In this document: piece after piece, positions 1 to 5,977 of the stretch
Layout of the letters: each line of letters starts with the position of its first letter
Position numbering within the stretch: the first letter of the stretch is position 1
Assembly: GCA_903890595.1 (NCBI GenBank)
Contig: CAITBU010000287.1
Coordinates: 1 to 10,086, forward strand
DNA length: 10,086 nt
Reading direction: 5' to 3'
From: an uncultured Holophagaceae bacterium
GTDB taxonomy: Bacteria; Acidobacteriota; Holophagae; Holophagales; Holophagaceae
Notes under the pieces: model-generated
Databases searched by the model: none
Told to the model about the DNA's origin: nothing
What the model saw: only the letters and a program-made list of their open reading frames with translations
Position numbers and translations under genes: made by a program

Positions 1-1
1 G

Positions 2-151
2 GAAGTCTCGCTGCGTGGCTGGCGCCGGGCCGAAGTGGAAGCGCTGCTGGAGGAATCCGGCTTCCGCATCTGTGAGACCCTCGGCACCATGACCGGCGAC
101 CCCTGGAGCCCGACCTCGTCCGATCTCGTCGTGATCGCTGAACGGGTGTGA
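2..151 (+). CDS. C-terminal end of a probable SAM-dependent methyltransferase (partial)
   Basis: An open frame runs from the window edge to a TGA at 149-151 and encodes the last 49 residues of a protein. The tail contains RRAEVEALLEESGFRI, then a short stretch with GDPWSP, and ends SSDLVVIAERV. A helix ending in 'LLEESGFR', followed by a loop and a final beta-strand 'DLVVIAER', is the usual ending of class I SAM-dependent methyltransferases, where the last strand packs into the Rossmann-like sheet. The SAM-binding motifs would lie upstream, outside the window, so the substrate cannot be judged. The reading frame has the high G+C third positions of the neighbouring genes. The assignment rests on the tail pattern alone and is moderate; another alpha/beta enzyme is possible. 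Confidence 0.5.
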   Translation, partial: EVSLRGWRRAEVEALLEESGFRICETLGTMTGDPWSPTSSDLVVIAERV

Positions 152-167
152 AAATTAAATGAAACTG

Positions 168-235
168 ATTCACCACGAAGGCACGAAGACACGAAGAAAA
201 ACAAAGAAGAACAATAGCGAAGAAGAAAAAGGAGG
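168..235. repeat. CACGAAG tandem repeat and purine-rich tract
   Basis: Directly after the methyltransferase stop lies ATTCACCACGA followed by three copies of CACGAAG with 8-bp periodicity (174-180, 182-188, 190-196), then an almost pure A/G tract to about 235. Its composition is quite unlike the G+C-rich surroundings. Repeats of the type CCACGAAGGCACGAAG are, as I recall, scattered between genes in many bacteria, but their function is not known to me. The 11-mer ATTCACCACGA recurs exactly at 1709-1719, beyond the following gene, so the ferredoxin-like gene is bracketed by related repeats. Confidence 0.7.
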
Positions 236-240
236 ACTAA

Positions 241-420
241 TCAACAGCGCTTGACTGTGACGCAGTACTCCACCAAGTCCCTCAGGTAGACCCGGCGCAC
301 CACGGTGCCCCGCAGGCCGCCCTCGGCGCTCAAGTCAATGTGGGTGGGGCGGCAGTTTGGGATCTTGCGGACCCCGTTGGATGGCCGAACCTTTTGGAAG
401 CCCCCTCCGAGGAAGTCCAT
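241..420 (-). pseudogene. Remnant of an ABC-transporter ATPase C-terminal TOBE domain
   Basis: On the minus strand a 59-codon frame runs from an ATG at 420-418 to a TGA at 243-241; a stop codon sits two codons upstream of that ATG. The translation includes CRPTHIDLSAEGG followed by LRGTVVRRVYLRDLVEYCVTV. This resembles the 'RPEH..LS...G..GTV....YLG..VEY.V' pattern of the TOBE domain that closes many ABC importer ATPases of the Fe3+/polyamine/sugar type. No Walker A, signature or Walker B region is present, and the frame ends in VKRC beside the purine-rich repeat. I therefore read it as a truncated relic, not a working gene. It lies antisense to the 5' flank of the ferredoxin-like gene and ends at that gene's start codon. 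Resemblance by eye only; a chance frame cannot be ruled out. Confidence 0.45.
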
Positions 421-1702
421 GGGTCACACCCTCCTCCCCCCCGGCCACGGCGCCTACGAGCGCCTGGTGCAGCGGCTCAACCGGTTCCCCCAGGGGGCGC
501 CACCCTCGGAGCGGCTGTTCCAGATCCTGCGCCTCCTGGTGAGCGAGGAGGAGGCGGGCCTGCTGGCTCAGGTCCCCATCCGCCCCTTCACCGCCGGCCG
601 GGCGGCCGCCCTCTGGCGCCTGCCCGAGGCCCGGGCCCGCCAGGTCCTGGAGGGCCTGGCGGACCGGGCCATGCTGCTGGACTTCCCGGACGGTGATGAG
701 ACCCGCTACGTGCTGCCGCCCCCCATGGCCGGGTTCTTCGAGTTCTCCATGATGCGGGTGCGGGGCGACCTGGACCAGCAGGCCCTGGCGGAGCTCTACT
801 ACGAGTACATCAATGCCGATGAAGCCTTCTGCCGGGATCTGTTCGCCACGGGACAGACGCAGCTGGGGCGGGTCTTCGTGGATGAGACGGTCCTGCCCCC
901 CGGGAACAGCCGGGTAGTGCTGGACTACGAGCGGGCCAGCGAGGTGGTGCGCTCCGCCAAGGCCATCGGTATCAGCGCCTGCTACTGCCGCCACAAGATG
1001 CAGCGCAAGGGCAGGGCCTGCGATGCTCCCATGGACATCTGCATGACCTTCGGCAGCTGTGCGGACTCCCTTGCCCGACACCACGTGGCCCGGCGGGTGG
1101 AGGCGGCTGAGTGTCTGGATCTGCTGGCCCAGGCTCGAGAGCGGGGGCTGGTGCAGTTCGGGGAGAACGTACGGGAGCAGGTGAGTTTCATCTGCAACTG
1201 CTGCGGGTGTTGCTGCGAGGCCCTGATCGCCGCCCGGCGCTTCGCCTTCATGAACCCCGTGCACACCACCAACTATCTGCCGGAGGTGGACACCGAGCAC
1301 TGCAACGGGTGCGGCAAGTGCCTGGATGCATGCCCCGTGGAGGCCCTGGGTCTGGTAAGTGCCCACGATCCCCACCGCCGGGTGGCTCGCACGGCCCAGC
1401 TCCGGGAGGACCGCTGCCTGGGCTGCGGTGTCTGCGTGCGGACCTGCGCCAAGGAGGCCATCCGGCTGAAGCCCAGGCCGGGCCGGGTGCTCACCCCCGT
1501 GAACACCGCCCACCGTACGGTGCTCATGGCCATGGAGCGCGGCCGGCTGGCGGAGCTGCTGGTGGACGGCCAGACCAGCCATGGCCACCGTGCCGCCGCC
1601 GCCATCCTCGGTGCCGTCCTCAAGTTGCCGCCCCTCAAGCAGGCCCTGGCATCCAAACAGCTGAAGTCCCGCTACCTGGATCGGCTGCTGGCGGGGTACT
1701 GA
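419..1702 (+). CDS. Multi-cysteine 4Fe-4S ferredoxin-like protein
   Basis: The product is a 427-aa, probably cytoplasmic, electron-transfer or redox protein. Residues about 30-100 look like a helical or winged-helix region. Residues 188-214 hold CYCRHKMQRKGRAC plus C208 and C214. Residues 259-266 form the unusual cluster CNCCGCCC. Two classical ferredoxin motifs follow, CNGCGKCLDACP (C295, C298, C301, C305) and CLGCGVCVRTC (C333, C336, C339, C343), enough for two [4Fe-4S] clusters. The extra cysteines could bind further metal. Proteins with this build are annotated only as '4Fe-4S binding protein' in anaerobes, and the partner is unknown. I chose ATG 419 because GAGGAAG lies just before it and the MGH start fits the family as I remember it. 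The longer GTG 305 start would translate sequence that looks like an antisense gene relic. The gene is monocistronic and convergent with trpB. Confidence 0.85.
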   Translation: MGHTLLPPGHGAYERLVQRLNRFPQGAPPSERLFQILRLLVSEEEAGLLAQVPIRPFTAGRAAALWRLPEARARQVLEGLADRAMLLDFPDGDETRYVLPPPMAGFFEFSMMRVRGDLDQQALAELYYEYINADEAFCRDLFATGQTQLGRVFVDETVLPPGNSRVVLDYERASEVVRSAKAIGISACYCRHKMQRKGRACDAPMDICMTFGSCADSLARHHVARRVEAAECLDLLAQARERGLVQFGENVREQVSFICNCCGCCCEALIAARRFAFMNPVHTTNYLPEVDTEHCNGCGKCLDACPVEALGLVSAHDPHRRVARTAQLREDRCLGCGVCVRTCAKEAIRLKPRPGRVLTPVNTAHRTVLMAMERGRLAELLVDGQTSHGHRAAAAILGAVLKLPPLKQALASKQLKSRYLDRLLAGY

Positions 1703-1710
1703 AAGGGAAT

Positions 1711-1779
1711 TCACCACGAGAATTTATCTAACTCGGAATCGGCATTGCCGATTCCGAGAAGAACTGAAACTTCGTGGCT
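1711..1779. repeat. Hairpin element with CCACGA inverted ends
   Basis: This block lies between the convergent ferredoxin-like and trpB stops. It opens with TCACCACGA and closes with TCGTGGCTAA, an imperfect terminal inverted repeat (eight of ten bases match when one extra base is included on the left). Inside is the perfect 12-bp stem at 1732-1758. The outer CCACGA matches the core of the CACGAAG repeat at 174-196, so the two are probably related. It could be a small non-coding palindromic repeat (REP- or MITE-like) that has come to serve as a terminator. No coding potential was seen. Confidence 0.5.
1732..1758 (-). terminator. Stem-loop terminator downstream of trpB
   Basis: CTCGGAATCGGC and GCCGATTCCGAG form a perfect 12-bp stem with a 3-base loop, 26 bp beyond the trpB stop. 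On the minus strand the stem is followed by TTAGATAAATTCT, a broken T-rich tail, so it fits an intrinsic terminator for trpR-trpB. On the plus strand the tail is A-rich, so termination of the ferredoxin-like gene would be weaker. Confidence 0.6.
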
Positions 1780-1784
1780 AACGC

Positions 1785-3158
1785 TTACCGCGCTGCGGGC
1801 TTGGGCAGGCCTTCGAGGCAGGCGAGGCCTTTGGCCATCTCTTCGTCGGAGAGGGAGTGGTCCGAGAGCTTGCCGTCCAGGAAGTCGCTGTAGCCGCTCA
1901 GGTCCATGAGGCCGTGGCCGCTGAGGTTGAAGAGGATCACGCGCTCCTTGCCCTCCTCGCGGGCCTGCTTGGCCTCACGGATCACCTGGGCGATGGCGTG
2001 GCTGCTCTCGGGTGCGGGGATGATGCCTTCGGTGCGGGCGAACAGCACGGCGGCCTCGAAGCACTCCAGCTGCTGGATGGCCACGGCCCGGGTGAGACCT
2101 TCCATGATGGTCTGGCTCACCAGGGGAGCCATGCCGTGGTAGCGCAGGCCGCCGGCGTGGATGCCCGGGGGCATGAAGGTGTGGCCGAGGCTGTGCATGG
2201 CCATGAGGGGCGTCATGCGGGCCACATCGCCATGGTCATAGACATAGGGTGCCCGGGTCAGGGTGGGGCAGGAGGCAGGCTCCACCGCGATGATGTCGAT
2301 GTCGGCGCCGTTGATCTTCTCCTTCACGAAGGGGAAGGCGATGCCGGCGAAGTTGCTGCCGCCGCCCACGCAGGCGATGACCTTATCGATCTTGCGCTCG
2401 CCCATGGCGGCCATCTGCTTCTGCGCCTCCAGGCCGATGATGGTCTGGTGCAGCAGCACGTGGTTGAGCACGCTGCCCAGGGTGTAGCGGGTCTTGCCGG
2501 TGGGGTCTGTGACCGCCGCTTCCACGGCCTCGCTGATGGCGATGCCCAGGGAGCCGCCACAGTCGGGGTCCACCGCGAGGATGTCCCGGCCAGCCTGGGT
2601 CTCCATGCTGGGGCTCGAGATGCAGTCCACGCCCCAGGTCTTCATCATCATCTTGCGGAAGGGCTTCTGCTCGAAGCTCACCTTCACCATGTAGACCTTG
2701 CACTCCAAGCCGAACTGGCTGCAGGCGAAGGCGATGGAGCTACCCCACTGGCCGGCGCCGGTCTCGGAAGTGATGCGCTCGATGCCCGCCTGCTTGTTGT
2801 AGTAGGCCTGGGCAATGGCGGTGTTCACCTTGTGGCTGCCGGCGGGGCTCACGCTCTCGTTCTTGAAGTAGATGCGGGCGGGCGTCTTGAGGGCCGCCTC
2901 CAGCGCCCGGGCCCGGTGCAGGGGCGTGGGCCGGTAGCGCAGCATGATCTCCAGCACCTCGTCGGGGATGGTGATGTGGCGCTCCTGGCTCATCTCCTGC
3001 TCGATGAGGTTCATGGGGAACACCGCCGCCAGCTGCTCGGGCTTGACGGGCTGGCCGTCCGGGCCCAGCGGGGGCAGGGGAGCGTGGGGCAGGTCTGCCG
3101 CCAGGTTGTACCACTGGCGAGGGATGTCGTTGTCGGCGAGGATGGCGCGGTTGGACAT
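1785..3158 (-). CDS. trpB: Tryptophan synthase beta chain, TrpB2 type
   Basis: A pyridoxal-phosphate enzyme that condenses indole with serine to give tryptophan. The 457 residues include SPAGSHKVNTA with the PLP lysine at K110, SETGAGQWGS with the catalytic glutamate at E132, the phosphate-binding GGGSN loop at 265-269 and NLSGHG near 411-416. The long N-terminus and inserts, compared with about 400 aa for classical TrpB, mark the TrpB2 subfamily. TrpB2 enzymes often act without, or only loosely with, TrpA and are thought to salvage free indole. No trpA lies within the window. AGGAGA precedes the ATG at a good distance. The trpR stop is only 22 bp upstream, so the two genes are almost certainly one transcript. 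A stem-loop terminator follows the stop. Family assignment is firm; the physiological role (synthesis or salvage) is inference. Confidence 0.95.
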   Translation of the reverse strand: MSNRAILADNDIPRQWYNLAADLPHAPLPPLGPDGQPVKPEQLAAVFPMNLIEQEMSQERHITIPDEVLEIMLRYRPTPLHRARALEAALKTPARIYFKNESVSPAGSHKVNTAIAQAYYNKQAGIERITSETGAGQWGSSIAFACSQFGLECKVYMVKVSFEQKPFRKMMMKTWGVDCISSPSMETQAGRDILAVDPDCGGSLGIAISEAVEAAVTDPTGKTRYTLGSVLNHVLLHQTIIGLEAQKQMAAMGERKIDKVIACVGGGSNFAGIAFPFVKEKINGADIDIIAVEPASCPTLTRAPYVYDHGDVARMTPLMAMHSLGHTFMPPGIHAGGLRYHGMAPLVSQTIMEGLTRAVAIQQLECFEAAVLFARTEGIIPAPESSHAIAQVIREAKQAREEGKERVILFNLSGHGLMDLSGYSDFLDGKLSDHSLSDEEMAKGLACLEGLPKPAAR

Positions 3159-3180
3159 GGGGTCTCCTGGAATGAGGGCG

Positions 3181-3474
3181 CTAGCCCTGAAGGCGGTGGT
3201 GGTGGTCCAGCAGGGTCCGCAGGGCCGACCGGGGCTTCTTGAGCTCCCGGCTGCCGCGGGTGATCTTGCACAGGCTCACGCCCAGGTCAGAGGCGATGGC
3301 CCGCTGGCTCTGGCCCCCATCCAGCCGCTTCACCAGCTCCCAGCGGGAGCTGATGTCCGTGATCTCGGCGGGGGAGAGAATCTCGCGCAGGAACTGCTCC
3401 ACCACGGCGGGGTTGTCCGCCTGGTGGAAGAGATCCGCCAGCTCGGCGAGACGGTCCAGGTTGTTTCTATGCAT
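3181..3474 (-). CDS. trpR: Trp repressor family protein
   Basis: A 97-aa all-helical DNA-binding protein of the TrpR family, expected to bind tryptophan and repress transcription as a dimer. The helix-turn-helix spans roughly residues 55-78 (SQRAIASDLGVSLCKITRGS), and the ITRGS..LK ending is the hallmark of the true Trp repressor recognition helix. By hand alignment with E. coli TrpR, R44 and R73 correspond to the tryptophan-binding R54 and R84, and S34 replaces T44. This favours true TrpR over the YerC/YecD relatives. I chose the ATG at 3474-3472. The frame stays open upstream to an ATG at 3546, but that extension (RARPRRGEG...) looks non-coding and would overlap the promoter. There is no ribosome-binding site before 3474, consistent with a leaderless message. 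The gene leads directly into trpB, so it probably controls its own operon. Confidence 0.88.
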   Translation of the reverse strand: MHRNNLDRLAELADLFHQADNPAVVEQFLREILSPAEITDISSRWELVKRLDGGQSQRAIASDLGVSLCKITRGSRELKKPRSALRTLLDHHHRLQG

Positions 3475-3480
3475 AGAAAC
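3463..3480. promoter_or_regulatory. Perfect 18-bp palindrome on the trpR start codon; candidate operator
   Basis: GTTTCTATGCATAGAAAC is identical to its own reverse complement. Its centre, ATGCAT, contains the trpR start codon, and the palindrome lies at the predicted transcription start. A dimeric helix-turn-helix repressor bound here would block initiation, so it is the natural candidate for the TrpR autoregulatory operator. It does not match the E. coli trp operator core (CTAG-N4-CTAG), so the specificity would be different. I saw no second copy in the window. Confidence 0.65.
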
Positions 3481-3510
3481 ATTTTGACCAGAGCACCATC
3501 GGGTCGTCAA
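3481..3510 (-). promoter_or_regulatory. Predicted sigma-70-type promoter of trpR-trpB
   Basis: Minus strand: TTGACG (3510-3505) as the -35 box, an 18-bp spacer, and CAAAAT (3486-3481) as a weak -10 box. The expected transcription start falls at about 3474, the A of the trpR ATG, giving a leaderless or almost leaderless transcript. The -10 box abuts the palindrome. Confidence 0.5.
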
Positions 3511-3552
3511 CCCCTCGCCCCGTCGTGGTCGAGCCCGTATCAGCACACAGAA

Positions 3553-3583
3553 AAACGGCGCGGGAGCAGCTCCCGCGCCGTTT
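3553..3583 (-). terminator. Intrinsic terminator of the cytochrome gene
   Basis: A perfect 15-bp inverted repeat (AAACGGCGCGGGAGC and its complement around a single central A; the real loop is a few bases larger) lies 18 bp after the cytochrome stop. On the minus strand the stem ends in a run of five T. This is a textbook rho-independent terminator, and it insulates trpR from the upstream gene. Confidence 0.92.
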
Positions 3584-3601
3584 GGTCTTGCGTGGCTAGA
3601 A

Positions 3602-3832
3602 CTAGCCCTTCTTGCTGGTCATCTTGCCATCGGCCATGGCGTGGCAGTCCTTGCACTTGTCTTCCTTGTACTTGGGGAACATTTTGTTGGTGGCCGCGTT
3701 GAACTTCTTGTCCTTGGGGGCGCCATCGTGGCAGACGGTGCACTTGGCACCCTTCACGGTGGTGGGCTTGGCGGACGCGGGGACGACGCTGAGCAGCGCA
3801 ATGGCGGCCAGCAGGATGAAAGAACGGCGCAT
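3602..3832 (-). CDS. Small secreted dihaem cytochrome c
   Basis: A 76-aa precursor. Residues 1-21 (MRRSFILLAAIALLSVVPASA) form a clear Sec signal peptide, so the mature protein of about 55 residues is periplasmic. Two haem-attachment motifs follow, CTVCH (31-35) and CKDCH (60-64). Most of the remaining residues are lysine-rich, giving a basic protein typical of small multihaem electron carriers of the c7/c3 sort in metal- and sulphur-reducing bacteria. Here there are only two haem motifs where c7 has three, so it is either a minimal dihaem carrier or a shortened relative. No electron-transfer partner gene is adjacent. The start is fixed by AGGAGG, 4 bp before the ATG, and by the signal peptide. 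A longer open frame up to 4153 has no coding character and is rejected. A strong terminator follows, so it is transcribed alone. Confidence 0.88.
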   Translation of the reverse strand: MRRSFILLAAIALLSVVPASAKPTTVKGAKCTVCHDGAPKDKKFNAATNKMFPKYKEDKCKDCHAMADGKMTSKKG

Positions 3833-4165
3833 GAGGCCTCCTGGGTTGGGTCGGGCCGTGAACACCACGGCGCACGAGTTCAGTGATGTCCCCATTCTGC
3901 CCCAAGTGTCACGGATTTGTGCAAAGGAGTTTTGAAGATCAGAGCACCCGCTCGGGAATGGGGACCGGTCGGGCATGAATGACATTGCAAACCTTGGGCC
4001 AGTCTCTCTTCCAGGCCCTGGTCCATAGGCCTGGTCCCGTTCTTGCCCCGGGATGACTGTCCTGGGTGGGGTCAGGTGCTCCTGGGTAGGCGGCATCCCC
4101 GAGGCGTTTCCCCCAGGCTGCGGCAGATTGCACCATTCCCTGGGTCCAGTCACGCCGAGCAGGGT
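3833..4165. other. Intergenic region upstream of the cytochrome gene
   Basis: About 330 bp without a convincing gene. It must hold the cytochrome promoter on the minus strand. A TTGCAC and a CAGAAT can be found there, but 19 bp apart, too weak to call. CCAGGCC (4011-4017) and GGCCTGG (4028-4034) can form a 7-bp stem without a T-run. The 3' end of the response-regulator transcript also lies here, but I see no clear terminator. Confidence 0.5.
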
Positions 4166-4891
4166 TCAGGGCAGACCGAGTCTGGCCTTGAGGCTCGGGG
4201 CAGCCCCCCGGCTCACCTCGAGGGTGGCGCCGCCCTGGAGGCGCACGACCATCCGCCCGAACTCCCCTGGCCTCACCCCCAGCACAGCTTCGGGCCTGAG
4301 GAGAAGATTCCGGTGCCCCTTGACCAAGGTCTCCGGCGGGAAGGCCGCTTCCACTTCGGGCAGGCTCTTCCAAGGCGTCCGGTGGCGGTCCCCAGCCACG
4401 AAGGCCCACACAATCTCGTCCTCCACCAGGAAGTGGGTGGTCTTGGCCAGCTCCATGAAGACCAGGCCATCGCCAGCCTTCACGGCGTAGCGGAGCGGAG
4501 CCGCCCGTCGCTGGGGAGCGTCCAGTCCCGCCCGGCGCTCCCGGATGCGGGCCACAGCCACGGCCACTCGGTCGGCGGTGGCCGGCTTGATGAGGTAGTC
4601 CAGGGCGGCGGCCTCGAAGGCCTTCAGGGCGTGCTCGGCATGGGCGGTCACGAACACCACGGGGAGGGACCGGGGCAGGTCCAGGGCGACCTCCAATCCA
4701 GTCGCTCCCGGCATGTCGATATCCAGGAAGGCCGCATCCGCCTTACCGCCACCGGCCAGCCACTCCAGCACGCTTGGGCCGTCGGGGAGCTCGGCCACCA
4801 CCAGGCATCCGGCCTCCCTCAGCAACCTAGCCAGCCGCTTGCGGTTGAAGGGCTCGTCCTCCGCCACCAGGACCCGCAGGGTGTCAGGCAT
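4166..4891 (-). CDS. LytTR-family response regulator
   Basis: A 241-aa two-component response regulator. Residues 1-120 are the receiver domain: acidic pocket E11/D12, phospho-acceptor D57 in FLDIDMPG, T82 in VTAH and K102 in IKPA. Residues about 133-238 form a LytTR DNA-binding domain, with the typical 'LAKTTHFLVEDE' and 'KGHRNLLLRPEAV' segments. LytTR proteins bind direct repeats in promoters and commonly control cell-surface, envelope or export genes. The ATG lies inside the 3' end of the kinase gene (8-bp overlap, ATGCCTGA) and has GGAGG 7 bp upstream within that gene, so the two are translationally coupled. Its partner is therefore the adjacent kinase. The obvious candidate target is the upstream barrel gene, but I could not find a paired LytTR-type site. 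Family assignment is firm; targets are unknown. Confidence 0.92.
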   Translation of the reverse strand: MPDTLRVLVAEDEPFNRKRLARLLREAGCLVVAELPDGPSVLEWLAGGGKADAAFLDIDMPGATGLEVALDLPRSLPVVFVTAHAEHALKAFEAAALDYLIKPATADRVAVAVARIRERRAGLDAPQRRAAPLRYAVKAGDGLVFMELAKTTHFLVEDEIVWAFVAGDRHRTPWKSLPEVEAAFPPETLVKGHRNLLLRPEAVLGVRPGEFGRMVVRLQGGATLEVSRGAAPSLKARLGLP

Positions 4892-5936
4892 GCCCGGCCT
4901 CCAGTAGGACTTCAGCCATCGTCCGATCCCCCTCCTGGCGCAGGGAGAGGTGGGCCGCAGGGCCGATCAGGGCCAGGCGCTGGGCCAGGTTGGTCAGGCC
5001 CATGCCCTGAGGGGCTCCAGGGACCAGGGGGAGGCCCGTGTTGGCCACCCAGAGCCGGAGCGCATGACCTTCCCTCGCCAGCCCGATCTCCAGGTCTCCG
5101 CCTTCCCGGCAGGGGGCGATGCCGTGCTTGATGGCGTTCTCCACCAGGGGCTGGAGCAGCAGGGGGGGCACCTCGGCCCCTTCCAGGGCCTCGTCCCAGG
5201 CCCAGGTCACCCGTAGCCGGTCTCCCAAGCGGAACTGCTCCAGAGCCAGAAAGCCCTCCAGCAGACCCCGCTCCTCGTCCAGCGTCACCCGCTTCCGGGC
5301 CGTGTGCTCCATGAGGCGCCTGAGGAGGGCGGCGAGGCGCACCAGGGCTTCTTCGGCGGCGTGTCCATTCTCCCGGGCCAGCTCAGCCAGTCCCCCGAGG
5401 GTGTTGTAGAGCACATGGGGGTTCATCTGGGCCTGGAGGGCCAGGGCCTGGGCTTCCTGGGCCAAGGTGGTCTGGGCATCCGCCCGCAGGGACTCCCTGT
5501 CCCGGTCCGCCAGGATCCATCCCAGCAGCAGGCTGAAGGTGCCGCTGGCCACCAGCATGAGCAGCAGGCGGGGGGGGAGGCTGGGGAGGAGGCCGGTGGT
5601 TGGCTGCTCGCCGCGTCCCCCTCGGTGCCCGTGCCCCGTCAGCAGGGTGGAGAGCAGAAGGAGGGCCAGGGCGGTCCAGGGAAGGGCCTGGGCCAGCCCC
5701 CGGGCCAGGGGTGCCAGGGGGCGTTCATCCCCAGTCCACTGCCAGGGCGCCGCCGCCAGGGGCAGGGCCAGGACCCCAAAGGCAAAGGGGAACACGGCCT
5801 CGCCCAGGGAGGGACCACCCGGTCCCGTAGCCCACCGCAACAGGTTCCAGAGGGTGCCGAACAGCAGGACCGTACCCCAGGTGCCCGGGGCACGGAGTCG
5901 AGCGCCTGCGAGGTTCAGGATCTGGGTGGCCTGCAT
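4884..5936 (-). CDS. LytS/YehU-type sensor histidine kinase
   Basis: A 350-aa membrane sensor kinase. The N-terminal part holds about four hydrophobic stretches (near residues 20-34, 47-64, 85-100 and 121-142) with no large extracytoplasmic domain, so any signal is probably sensed in or near the membrane. After a coiled linker (148-170) comes the His_kinase-type phospho-acceptor region QMNPHVLYNTL with H174. The ATPase part follows, with N-box LVENAIKHG (264-272), a reduced D-box region around ANTG (298-301) and a G-box GMGLTNLAQRL (311-321). This layout is that of the LytS/YehU family, which pairs with LytTR regulators, exactly as found here. The ATG at 5936 lies directly after an in-frame stop and has only a poor ribosome-binding site. 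The barrel gene ends 36 bp upstream, so co-transcription with it is likely. Confidence 0.92.
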   Translation of the reverse strand: MQATQILNLAGARLRAPGTWGTVLLFGTLWNLLRWATGPGGPSLGEAVFPFAFGVLALPLAAAPWQWTGDERPLAPLARGLAQALPWTALALLLLSTLLTGHGHRGGRGEQPTTGLLPSLPPRLLLMLVASGTFSLLLGWILADRDRESLRADAQTTLAQEAQALALQAQMNPHVLYNTLGGLAELARENGHAAEEALVRLAALLRRLMEHTARKRVTLDEERGLLEGFLALEQFRLGDRLRVTWAWDEALEGAEVPPLLLQPLVENAIKHGIAPCREGGDLEIGLAREGHALRLWVANTGLPLVPGAPQGMGLTNLAQRLALIGPAAHLSLRQEGDRTMAEVLLEAGHA

Positions 5937-5944
5937 GGGTTCAG

Positions 5945-5977
5945 TCTAGACTCCCCGTATCAGAGGGGTGGACTAGA
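5945..5977. repeat. Imperfect inverted repeat between barrel and kinase genes
   Basis: TCTAG at 5945 pairs with CTAGA at 5973, and CCCC pairs with GGGG further in, leaving a few mismatches and a small loop. It includes the stop codon of the barrel gene and lies just ahead of the kinase start. No T-run follows. It might tune the ratio of barrel to kinase by mRNA stability or attenuation, or it may be chance. Confidence 0.3.

Noticed and set aside
174..196. CACGAAG repeats as a CRISPR array
   Set aside because: Units are 8 bp with no spacers.
305..418. GTG start giving a 38-residue N-terminal extension to the ferredoxin-like protein
   Set aside because: ATG 419 has a good ribosome-binding site, and the extension lies opposite the ABC-ATPase relic.
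335..1717. Long open frame (460 codons) on the minus strand opposite the ferredoxin-like gene
   Set aside because: It is a mirror of the G+C-rich third positions of the real gene; its translation is rich in H, G, P, Q and A with no motif, while the plus strand has clear Fe-S motifs.
1857..3242. Plus-strand frame of 461 codons opposite trpB
   Set aside because: Composition is dominated by A, G, H, V and D without motifs; trpB on the other strand is unmistakable.
3463..3480. E. coli-type trp operator at trpR
   Set aside because: The palindrome lacks the CTAG-N4-CTAG core, so it is described only as a candidate operator of different sequence.
4011..4034. CCAGGCC/GGCCTGG hairpin as terminator of the response-regulator gene
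   Set aside because: Short stem, no T-run on the minus strand, and about 130 bp from the stop.
3833..4153. N-terminal extension of the cytochrome frame (start at 4153)
   Set aside because: The signal peptide and AGGAGG fix the start at 3832; the extra sequence has no coding character.
4043..5131. Plus-strand frame opposite the response regulator and kinase
   Set aside because: Shadow frame; both minus-strand products have complete conserved motifs.
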